DNA of 5,035 bases from Candidatus Bathyarchaeota archaeon (GCA_026014905.1 JAOZHK010000005.1:1-5035), one strand, 5' to 3'. Positions 1 to 4,200 are shown, numbered from the stretch's first letter. A program made the numbers and translations. Notes: generated by a model from the letters alone, not told the origin.

Positions 1-2
1 AG

Positions 3-1346
3 TATGACATGCCCCACACCAAGGAGCTGATCCAGAGAGGGGTAAGCTTCAGGAACGCAGTGGCCGGCCACAGTTTCATCGAGACCGCCTCGGGGATGGC
101 CACCATCTCCACTGGAGCGGACATAGGCGTCCACGGCATCATAGCCAGCCACGAGTGGTACGACTCTGAAACCGGAGAGTCGGTGTACAGCGTTGACGAG
201 TACGGGAGAGCTGTTGGTCTCAAGGCCCCCACCTTCGGGGACGTCGTGAAGGACGCCCACCCGGGGGCCGTTATCTCATCCCTTTCATCCAAGGACAGGC
301 CCGCGGTCCTCTTGGCCGGCCACAGTCCGGACACCATTCTCTACTCGTATCGGGAGCGCCCTGGCGCCTCGGACGACAGGGTGTTCACGGGGGCGGGAGT
401 TACAGAAGAAAAGTATCTCCTGTCCGAGCGGCTGGAGCACGAGGTCCCGGAATACGTGAAGGACCTGAGCCTCCCGCGATACGTGGATTGGGTGGGAGAC
501 GGGTTCAGCTTTCCGGGGATCGACGCGGCGAAGACCCCCCGCATCGATGACTTTATCGCGGACGCCGCTCTCAAATTGATGAAACATCAGAGACCGGATG
601 TCATGTGCGTCGGCCTAGTCTCCACCAATATCGTGGGCCACTATCAACCCCTAGACTCCCCCCAGATGGAGGACTCGGCCTGGGTTGTGGACAACCACAT
701 CGGTCGCCTCGTCGCTGGGCTCAGGGAGACGGGGATGGAGGAGGAGACTCTCATCGCTATAACCGCTGACCACGCCATGACCAAGATCAGGTGCAGGGTG
801 GACATCCCCCGAGAACTTAGAGCCATGGGGCGCCAAGACCTCGAGGAGAACATAGCCTACATCGTCGTCGGGGGAACCGGGGGCATCTACCTGAAATCCA
901 ACGAAAAGGGAGATGTGGATAGCATCATCGAGGCTCTCAGCACTATTGATAACATCCGCGAGGTATGGCACAAACGCGACCCCGAGGCACCCTGGTTCAT
1001 TAAAAACGTGGTCTGCGACCACGGGCCCGACATAATCCTCCTGCCCGAGTATGGAGGATACTTCGTGGCAGGCCACGAGCAGCGAGCCCACATGGATGAC
1101 CTCATGAACCAGCACGGTTCCCCCTACAACTCTGACGCGAACATCATGATGATCCTGAGCGGCCCTGGAGTCGAGCACCTGGGCTCAGTGGGGAATCCTC
1201 TCGACCTATCAAGCAAAGTGCCCATCGGAGAAGAGGAGGCCAGCATACTCCCCAGGCAGAGAGACCTGGCGCCAACGATCCTAGGGCTCCTAGGGATGAA
1301 GCTCCCTGGAACCGTGTGCGGTAAGTCCCTGCCCGTACACGACTAG
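3..1346 (+). CDS. PafA-like alkaline phosphatase / phosphodiesterase, 5'-truncated
   Basis: This is an alkaline phosphatase superfamily hydrolase, which cleaves phosphate mono- or diesters with a bimetal (usually zinc) site. The frame is open to the left edge and reads Tyr-Asp before the ATG at 9; YDMPHTKELIQRGVSF matches the usual internal 'MPxLxxLxxxGvxF' stretch, so the true start and the first metal-ligand Asp lie outside. Numbering from the ATG at 9: Thr26 is the probable nucleophile (ETASGMATISTG, then VHGI); WYD at 50-52 and Lys95/Arg97 in SSKDRPAVLLAGH resemble the PafA substrate-binding residues; Asp254-His255 (TADHAM) and His369 (HGSPYNSD) are metal ligands. The usual Asp of the 'TDxxGH' motif is Asn207 (STNIVGH, His211 kept). 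The C-terminal 'LAPTILGLLGMKLPG' block is normal, so the 3' end is complete. I see no signal peptide because the N-terminus is missing. It is far richer in GC than all genes to its right. Family call firm; substrate unknown. Confidence 0.88.
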   Translation, partial: YDMPHTKELIQRGVSFRNAVAGHSFIETASGMATISTGADIGVHGIIASHEWYDSETGESVYSVDEYGRAVGLKAPTFGDVVKDAHPGAVISSLSSKDRPAVLLAGHSPDTILYSYRERPGASDDRVFTGAGVTEEKYLLSERLEHEVPEYVKDLSLPRYVDWVGDGFSFPGIDAAKTPRIDDFIADAALKLMKHQRPDVMCVGLVSTNIVGHYQPLDSPQMEDSAWVVDNHIGRLVAGLRETGMEEETLIAITADHAMTKIRCRVDIPRELRAMGRQDLEENIAYIVVGGTGGIYLKSNEKGDVDSIIEALSTIDNIREVWHKRDPEAPWFIKNVVCDHGPDIILLPEYGGYFVAGHEQRAHMDDLMNQHGSPYNSDANIMMILSGPGVEHLGSVGNPLDLSSKVPIGEEEASILPRQRDLAPTILGLLGMKLPGTVCGKSLPVHD

Positions 1347-1618
1347 TAACTCATCCAATACTCCTCTGGCAAACGCGCGAGCGACAGTATTTTGCATTTG
1401 TTCGTCAGTATCATATTCTGCTAAACTAAAGCCTTGATATTTACCAATCATGCGAAATCCGATACCGGTGCCATCTTGAAGACGCATATATCGTCCATAT
1501 TTCTGAGGATGCTGTTTCCGTTCGTTGACGAATTCTGTGCCTCTGGCTCGTACGCGCGCGCGTAGCACAGCAATTGATTACCCGCGAACGTGAGCTCTTC
1601 AATAGTCGGTGGACGCAT
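1347..1618 (-). pseudogene. Minus-strand gene remnant of unknown function, with a frame break at a (CG)5 run
   Basis: I do not recognise the product. The minus-strand frame from a GTG at 1568 reads RARGTEFVNERKQHPQKYGR, then YMRLQDGTGIGFRMIGKYQG and a Glu/Asp-rich part ending near ARGVLDELL. It looks like real protein and has no stop before it runs 57 nt into the antisense of the phosphatase 3' end, reaching a stop at 1290. A second minus frame upstream, from an ATG at 1618, reads MRPPTIEELTFAGNQLLCYA and runs into the CG run at 1553-1562. The two are out of phase, and removing one CG dinucleotide would join them into LLCYARVRARGTEF. So this may be one gene of about 90 codons broken by dinucleotide slippage, or a fragment cut at both ends. 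The 1574-1618 part overlaps the RPC34-like ORF on the other strand, and only one of the two is likely genuine there. Confidence 0.4.
1551..1564. repeat. Palindromic (CG)5 element, copy 1
   Basis: TACGCGCGCGCGTA is a perfect 14-bp palindrome with five CG units. The 13-mer ACGCGCGCGCGTA recurs at 2534-2546. It lies where the minus-strand remnant loses frame and just before the RPC34-like ORF, so it is either a slippage tract or a junction between unrelated segments. Alternating CG can adopt Z-form DNA in general; nothing here shows that it does. Confidence 0.6.
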
Positions 1619-1768
1619 CGCATCTACGCCACCATCCGACGCGTGATGATCGATTCACTCATGGATGTACCCTGTTTTCTCTGTGAGGACATTCGGAAAT
1701 GTGATGCAGGTGCAGAATTCTCGTCGTTAACGTGTGAAAGGTTGACACAGTGGCTATTACCTAGCTAG
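1574..1768 (+). CDS. RPC34/RPC39-like C-terminal Fe-S (four-Cys) domain protein, probably N-terminally truncated
   Basis: The last 30 residues read PCFLCEDIRKCDAGAEF followed by SSLTCERLTQWL. The pattern P-C-x2-C-x5-C-x10-C-x5-WL matches the C-terminus of RNA polymerase III subunit RPC39/RPC34, where four cysteines bind an iron-sulfur cluster and the protein ends near 'TEWL'. Archaeal RPC34-like homologues are known. Family members normally carry one or more winged-helix domains before this tail. Here only about 30 residues precede it (ITRERELFNSRWTHRIY and an amphipathic RRVMIDSLMD), so the N-terminus is probably missing. The frame is open back to 1529 without an ATG; TTG at 1574 is the most upstream plausible start and has no ribosome binding site. 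The stop codon TAG is supplied by the TAGCTAGCTA repeat, adding LeuProSer after the expected WL end. It could be a stand-alone Fe-S peptide, but a decayed or cut gene is more likely. Confidence 0.5.
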   Translation: MITRERELFNSRWTHRIYATIRRVMIDSLMDVPCFLCEDIRKCDAGAEFSSLTCERLTQWLLPS

Positions 1769-1776
1769 CTACCTGT
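1756..1776. repeat. TAGCTAGCTA / ATTACCT intergenic element, copy 1
   Basis: ATTACC, the 10-bp palindrome TAGCTAGCTA (1762-1771) and CCTGT follow each other directly. The plus-strand RPC34-like frame stops inside it (TAG at 1766-1768), and a minus-strand frame stops at its right edge (TAA, complement of 1776-1778). It therefore separates two convergent coding ends. Similar units occur at 1872, 2456 and 2634. Confidence 0.6.
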
Positions 1777-1859
1777 TAATCCCAGCCCGCCGTATTATAA
1801 TCCGTGATCAGCATAGGCTGCTCAATATCAATATACTTCGTCAACAAACTCGCCCGCAT
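1776..1859 (-). pseudogene. C-terminal remnant of an unrecognised minus-strand gene
   Basis: From an ATG at 1859 the minus strand encodes 27 residues beginning MRASLLTKYIDIEQPML and ending TDYNTAGWD, followed by TAA at 1778-1776. The frame continues upstream for five codons (LTQNR) until a TAG in the repeat at 1872-1881. The text reads like a genuine protein C-terminus with a natural stop, but no ribosome binding site or full domain is present. I infer the tail of a longer gene whose 5' part has been replaced by the repeat at 1872. The segment lies exactly between two repeat copies. Low confidence that it is expressed. Confidence 0.3.
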
Positions 1860-1871
1860 CCGATTCTGAGT

Positions 1872-1887
1872 TAGCTAGCTATTACCT
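1872..1887. repeat. TAGCTAGCTA / ATTACCT intergenic element, copy 2
   Basis: The palindrome TAGCTAGCTA (1872-1881) runs directly into ATTACCT (1881-1887), sharing the A. On the minus strand this gives AGG-TAA, ending a short frame from the right, while the TAGC array closes the frame of the remnant on the left. No gene is convincing in 1888-2039, an AT-rich stretch that probably holds the upstream region of the gene at 2053. Confidence 0.6.
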
Positions 1888-2052
1888 ATACGCGTTCATC
1901 GCAAAGATCCTGCACAAAATTCTTAAAGCTAAAATCCCTTTAATGTTCAAGCTAGATTTTGAGAAAATTCTTCGATTTAGTTGCGGGTTTCAGTTTCCTG
2001 TTTATCGTTAGTATTCTCGTTAAATTCGGCCACAACAGAGGAAGTGAAAAAT

Positions 2053-2466
2053 ATGAAGAATACAACGATTGAGCAATTAGTACAGCAAATTGCTGATCTC
2101 TATTTCTTAAGCCATCCATCGACAATGAAGGCTATGGTAATTATCCTGCATAGCTTTGGCTTTGAGACGATTAGAGAATACGACATTTACCTGTCATATG
2201 ATCGAAAAGGAATCATTGACATTTATGCTCGAAATGACTTAACCTTGGGATTAGAGTTTGACTCACGAAACAAAATTAAATGGAAGAGCATTGATAAGTT
2301 AGACGTCTTAAAACCCGACATCGCTATCTTCGTTTCAGGTCGTGGATCATTAGCAGATCAACGTGAACGAATTGCCAGGATCTTGCAGATAAATAGTCCT
2401 TATCTGTACTTTGTGTCATTATCGGACAACATGTACTGGAATCGAGAAGCATTACTAGCTAGCTAA
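2053..2466 (+). CDS. Hypothetical protein, possible PD-(D/E)xK nuclease-like fold
   Basis: This is a 137-aa soluble protein starting at ATG 2053. That start is preferred over the longer open frame from 1981 because GGAAGTGA (2040-2047), one mismatch from GGAGGTGA, lies 5 nt upstream, and the extra 24 residues look non-coding. The N-terminus is helical (MKNTTIEQLVQQIADLYFLS), followed by alternating strands. The segment GIIDIYA (Asp56), then LGLEFD (Glu68, Asp70), then KSIDKLDVLKPD (Lys82) resembles the 'IDV...FEVE...s..kl' layout of PD-(D/E)xK endonuclease-fold proteins in archaea, though the classic ExK lysine is not in its usual place. The function is therefore a guess. The last residues, LLAS and TAA, are encoded by the repeat TAGCTAGCTAA, so the native C-terminus may have been replaced. 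Neighbours give no functional clue. Confidence 0.62.
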   Translation: MKNTTIEQLVQQIADLYFLSHPSTMKAMVIILHSFGFETIREYDIYLSYDRKGIIDIYARNDLTLGLEFDSRNKIKWKSIDKLDVLKPDIAIFVSGRGSLADQRERIARILQINSPYLYFVSLSDNMYWNREALLAS

Positions 2467-2474
2467 TTACCTGT
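2456..2474. repeat. TAGCTAGCTA / ATTACCTGT intergenic element, copy 3
   Basis: TAGCTAGCTA (2456-2465) is followed by ATTACCTGT (2466-2474). It overlaps the last codons and TAA stop of the gene at 2053, and on the minus strand provides TAA (2469-2467) for an opposing frame. This is the clearest case of the element serving as stop codon for both convergent frames. Confidence 0.65.
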
Positions 2475-2492
2475 CCAAGGAGGCTTTCGACG

Positions 2493-2561
2493 ATGCCAAC
2501 GCCGTCAGAAATCCATCGGGATCCACCGCATAAACGCGCGCGCGTAAATATGCTGTCATGA
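2493..2561 (+). CDS. Very short ORF with a strong ribosome binding site, doubtful
   Basis: AAGGAGG (2477-2483) stands 9 nt before ATG 2493, which opens a 22-codon frame beginning MPTPSEIHRDPPHKRARVN. The purine run could equally be the codons of SKEAFDDANAV in another plus frame. The minus strand of the same segment holds a 30-codon frame (2559 to 2467) with the more protein-like text YAVDPDGFLTALASSKASL, ending in a TAA inside the repeat. I cannot tell which, if any, is real. All run through the CG repeat at 2534-2545. The minus frame as the tail of a broken gene is at least as likely as a translated plus-strand peptide. Confidence 0.15.
   Translation: MPTPSEIHRDPPHKRARVNMLS
2534..2545. repeat. 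Palindromic (CG)5 element, copy 2
   Basis: ACGCGCGCGCGT is a perfect 12-bp palindrome; with the following A it is identical to 1552-1564. Like copy 1 it sits in a short, ambiguously coding segment bounded by TAGCTAGC elements. Confidence 0.6.
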
Positions 2562-2590
2562 TCGTCCTGTTTCAAGTCTTAAATTCCAGA

Positions 2591-2608
2591 TAGCTAGCTG
2601 AGCTAGTA
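2591..2608. repeat. TAGCTAGC-type element without the ATTACCT half
   Basis: TAGCTAGCTGAGCTAGTA contains two CTAG cores and stops in several frames. It lies between the ambiguous segment at 2493-2561 and the promoter of the zinc-ribbon gene. The sub-string TGAGCTAGT resembles the 3' end of the ROK gene, whose TGA stop is followed by GCTAGTC on the minus strand. Confidence 0.45.
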
Positions 2609-2611
2609 AAC

Positions 2612-2621
2612 ATATAAATTT
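2612..2621 (+). promoter_or_regulatory. Candidate archaeal TATA box for the zinc-ribbon membrane protein
   Basis: ATATAAATTT lies 53-62 nt before the ATG at 2674. Archaeal transcription normally starts about 25-30 nt downstream of the TATA box, near 2642, leaving a leader of about 30 nt that contains the ribosome binding site. The repeat at 2634-2653 would overlap the transcription start. Confidence 0.4.
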
Positions 2622-2633
2622 GGCCTAATATAA

Positions 2634-2653
2634 CTAGCTAGAATATTACCTGT
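2634..2653. repeat. CTAGCTAG / ATTACCTGT intergenic element, copy 4
   Basis: The palindrome CTAGCTAG (2634-2641), a 3-nt spacer and ATTACCTGT (2645-2653) repeat the two-part architecture of copies 1-3. This copy is upstream of a gene start rather than at a coding end. Confidence 0.55.
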
Positions 2654-2657
2654 TGAC

Positions 2658-2667
2658 GGAAGGGATC
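2658..2667 (+). promoter_or_regulatory. Ribosome binding site deciding the start at 2674
   Basis: GGAAGGGATC differs from GGAGGTGATC at two positions and is 6 nt before ATG 2674. It supports that ATG over the TTG at 2653, which would place the site inside the coding region. Confidence 0.55.
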
Positions 2668-2673
2668 GTTGCT

Positions 2674-3045
2674 ATGGTCTATTGTGTGAAATGCGGTGAG
2701 AACAATTCGGATGATGCGACGTTCTGCGTGAAGTGTGGAGCACACCTCATGGGTTCCCAGGACAACAAAGGGGACTGGGAACAACGAATCGATACATGGG
2801 GAGAAGAGGTGGGACAGCGTGCTGAACAATGGGGAAAACGAATGGAACGAGAGTTTGACGATGAATGTTTCGGTTCTCCCTCTGGCGGCGCCATTGCGGG
2901 CATCATTGTTGGCATCATTATTCTGATCCTCGGAGTCGCTGTGCTCGCTAATGTGAACATATGGAGCTATGTTGGACCCATCGCGGTCATCATCGTAGGA
3001 ATAGTGATCATTACTGGAGTCGTATATCGCGTAATCCGCCGATAA
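2674..3045 (+). CDS. Zinc-ribbon protein with two C-terminal transmembrane helices
   Basis: This 123-aa protein opens with a zinc ribbon: MVYCVKCGENNSDDATFCVK and CGAHL give two CxxC knuckles (Cys4, Cys7, Cys18, Cys21). A charged, Trp- and Glu-rich linker follows at about 29-62 (WEQRIDTWGEEV, REFDDECFG). Two hydrophobic segments at about 72-92 and 99-118 are separated by a short NVNIWS turn, and the protein ends in basic VYRVIRR. This zinc-ribbon-plus-two-helices layout, including the 'ECFGxPxGGAIAGI' join, is common among small archaeal membrane proteins of unknown role. I expect the ribbon to face the cytoplasm, with both termini inside. Length is normal and the gene looks intact. It has its own promoter and ribosome binding site; the acetyltransferase 64 nt downstream has a separate promoter, so the two need not be co-transcribed. 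Confidence 0.82.
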   Translation: MVYCVKCGENNSDDATFCVKCGAHLMGSQDNKGDWEQRIDTWGEEVGQRAEQWGKRMEREFDDECFGSPSGGAIAGIIVGIIILILGVAVLANVNIWSYVGPIAVIIVGIVIITGVVYRVIRR

Positions 3046-3079
3046 ACGAGCCAGCTCATTCTCTTGGTATGCAAAGTAG

Positions 3080-3089
3080 TTTATAAATT
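3080..3089 (+). promoter_or_regulatory. Archaeal TATA box of the GNAT gene (leaderless transcript)
   Basis: TTTATAAATT is a near-ideal archaeal TATA box, preceded by a purine-rich GCAAAGTAG that could be a BRE. Its centre is about 26 nt before ATG 3110, so transcription should begin at or next to the start codon. No Shine-Dalgarno sequence lies in 3090-3109, as expected for a leaderless mRNA. Confidence 0.65.
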
Positions 3090-3109
3090 AAGAAATCCAT
3101 CTCATCAGT

Positions 3110-3718
3110 ATGACATTAATTAGTGAGTTATATACAATCCAAAAAAAAGATCTTAAGAATGCAGTAAATGTACTCACTAACGCATTTTCTGAAGATTCAA
3201 TGTGGAAAGAAGTATTTAATGATGAAGATAAGAATCGTATACTAACTGAAGTTATGGTTAGATTTTGTCTGAAATATGGTAATGTCTTATCGACATCTGA
3301 GAATGTAGAAGGCGTAATGGCAATTGCACCTCATGATAAAGAGATGACAACTTGGAGAATTATTCGAAGTGGGGCTTTTTTTCTGTCTATGAAAATAGCC
3401 AATGAAGCAAAGAAAATGGAAGTTCTCACTAATGCAGTTGAAGAAGCGAAGAAAAGTCTGAATTTAGGTCCATATATACATCTATTAATAATGGGTGTTT
3501 CACAAGAATTTCAAGGAAAAGGGTTTGGCAGAAAATTATTACGAGCCCTTATAGAGAAAGCTGAAACAGAAAAAAAACCGATATATTTGGAGACGCAAAA
3601 AGAAGAGAATGTGCATTTCTATGAACAGTATGGATTTTCTGTTGAGAAAAAAATAATGCTACCAGAACCATTGAATTTACCAATGTGGCTAATGCTTCGC
3701 GATGTGAAATACATTTGA
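3110..3718 (+). CDS. GNAT-family N-acetyltransferase
   Basis: This 202-aa GCN5-related N-acetyltransferase transfers an acetyl group from acetyl-CoA to an unknown amine acceptor. The N-terminal part (QKKDLKNAVNVLTNAFSED) is the usual first helix region. The acetyl-CoA binding motif is LLIMGVSQEFQGKGFGRKLL at about 125-144, with the Q-x-x-G-x-G signature in QGKGFG. Motif B follows as PIYLETQKEENVHFYEQYGF, where the Tyr near FYEQYGF is typical. The length fits single-domain GNATs of about 200 aa, and overall it resembles the group holding puromycin-type acetyltransferases, but the substrate cannot be read from sequence. It is distinctly richer in AT than the neighbouring zinc-ribbon and ROK genes, suggesting separate origin. 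The ATG at 3110 fits a leaderless promoter. It ends in its own TGA, immediately followed by TAGCTAG. Confidence 0.88.
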   Translation: MTLISELYTIQKKDLKNAVNVLTNAFSEDSMWKEVFNDEDKNRILTEVMVRFCLKYGNVLSTSENVEGVMAIAPHDKEMTTWRIIRSGAFFLSMKIANEAKKMEVLTNAVEEAKKSLNLGPYIHLLIMGVSQEFQGKGFGRKLLRALIEKAETEKKPIYLETQKEENVHFYEQYGFSVEKKIMLPEPLNLPMWLMLRDVKYI

Positions 3719-3757
3719 TAGCTAGTTAGTCGTAGCTAGCTAGCTATGTCTAGCTAG
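3719..3757. repeat. TAGCTAGC cluster between convergent genes
   Basis: Three blocks lie in 39 bp: TAGCTAGTTAG (3719-3729), the 14-bp palindrome TAGCTAGCTAGCTA (3733-3746) and TAGCTAG (3751-3757). The cluster starts directly after the TGA of the GNAT gene and supplies the TAG stop (3756-3754) of the opposing minus-strand gene. There is no ATTACCT half here. It could fold into a hairpin and act as a bidirectional terminator, or serve as a six-frame stop. Confidence 0.65.
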
Positions 3758-4000
3758 AAACGATCTTTTATCCATTTCCAGTTGTTATCGAGCCACACAT
3801 GGCTTCGATGAATCGCTTTCGCAAGACGTAATCCATACTTTGATAAATCGCTTGGGTAACCACTCATTATATTGGTGGCGTTCTTGGCGATGACGAACAC
3901 CTAAATCTTGATAACGTTCATCAGTCCATTTGTGAATATCGTCACCTGTCACGCCATACTTACGTAACGTAAATTCTCTATGTTGCTTTCTTCTTGGCAT
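3754..4000 (-). pseudogene. Small conserved-looking archaeal protein of unknown function, broken by a one-base frameshift
   Basis: The ATG at 4000 has a strong ribosome binding site, GAGGTGAT, 4 nt upstream. The frame reads MPRRKQHREFTLRKYGVTGD, DIHKWTDERYQDLG and VRHRQERHQYNEWLPKRFIK, then turns into implausible sequence and stops at 3785. In the adjacent frame the text continues as KYGLRLAKAIHRSHVWLDNN and WKWIKDRF, with a TAG at 3756-3754. Dropping one base in the three-T run at 3839-3841 (AAA on the coding strand) joins them as ...RFIKYGLRLAKAIHRSH..., an 81-aa basic, His-rich protein. I do not recognise a named family; the HR...RH...H...LD spacing could be metal-binding, but that is a guess. 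The break may be a real mutation or a homopolymer sequencing error. The stop lies within the TAGC cluster shared with the convergent GNAT gene. Confidence 0.6.
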
Positions 4001-4004
4001 ATTA

Positions 4005-4012
4005 ATCACCTC
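4005..4012 (-). promoter_or_regulatory. Ribosome binding site of the frameshifted minus-strand gene
   Basis: On the minus strand GAGGTGAT, an exact part of GGAGGTGATC, is followed by TAAT and then ATG at 4000. It fixes the ATG as start; the GTG at 4009 lies inside the site itself. Confidence 0.65.
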
Positions 4013-4130
4013 TTTGGGAATCGGAAACTCAAAACTAGTTGAAGCAGAGGTTGATACTGTGCCGTAAACTCGTAATGAATTACTCTCTAGTGGACACCGT
4101 CACGTATATGTTTTCTTAACAATTTACTGT

Positions 4131-4142
4131 CAAGCTAGCTTG
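4131..4142. repeat. CAAGCTAGCTTG palindrome
   Basis: A perfect 12-bp palindrome with an AGCTAGCT core, in the gap between the frameshifted gene and the ROK gene. I see no coding sequence in 4013-4200; it should contain the promoter of the minus-strand gene at 4000 and the ROK 3' region. Confidence 0.5.
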
Positions 4143-4168
4143 CTATATTAAAAGACTTCAGGTTGAAG
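4143..4168 (-). terminator. Candidate intrinsic terminator of the ROK gene
   Basis: On the minus strand, CTTCA-ACC-TGAAG (4168-4156) forms a 5-bp stem with a 3-nt loop and is followed by TCTTTTAATATA. A short hairpin plus T-rich tract about 32 nt after the ROK stop fits a terminator. Archaea can terminate on T tracts alone, so the hairpin may be incidental. Confidence 0.35.
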
Positions 4169-4170
4169 GA

Positions 4171-4192
4171 GTACGCTAGTTAGCTTGCGTAC
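4171..4192. repeat. Inverted repeat GTACGC...GCGTAC just after the ROK gene
   Basis: A 6-bp perfect stem (GTACGC/GCGTAC) encloses TAGTTAGCTT, which can add two more pairs. It begins 8 nt beyond the ROK stop codon and carries a TAGTTAGC variant of the repeat found at other gene ends. Confidence 0.45.
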
Positions 4193-4200
4193 AGACTAGC

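Noticed and set aside
651..1178. Long minus-strand ORF of 175 codons inside the phosphatase
   Set aside because: It is antisense to a gene with clear catalytic motifs; long antisense frames are expected in GC-rich coding DNA and the product has no recognisable domain.
1981..2052. N-terminal extension of the nuclease-like gene from 1981
   Set aside because: The extension starts at a TTG, reads like untranslated DNA and contains the ribosome binding site for the ATG at 2053.
1756..2653. Fixed artificial scaffold linker with six-frame stops
   Set aside because: The copies differ in length, flanks and partner motif, unlike a constant linker. A misassembly origin remains possible and is kept as an alternative in the findings.
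2638..2960. Minus-strand ORFs of 63 and 93 codons across the zinc-ribbon gene
   Set aside because: They are antisense to a gene with two CxxC knuckles, two membrane helices and a ribosome binding site, and have low-complexity products.
1756..3757. CRISPR array
   Set aside because: The repeats are about 10-20 bp, variable and irregularly spaced, with coding sequence between them and no cas gene.
4013..4130. tRNA or other structured RNA gene in the gap upstream of the minus-strand gene
   Set aside because: I see no cloverleaf arms, no T-loop GTTCRAnYC-like box and no convincing long stem.
1756..4200. Integron gene-cassette array with attC sites, suggested by mixed-composition small genes (including a GNAT) separated by palindromic repeats
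   Set aside because: I find no GTTRRRY/RYYYAAC pairs at the repeats, cassette orientation is mixed, and no integrase is in the window.
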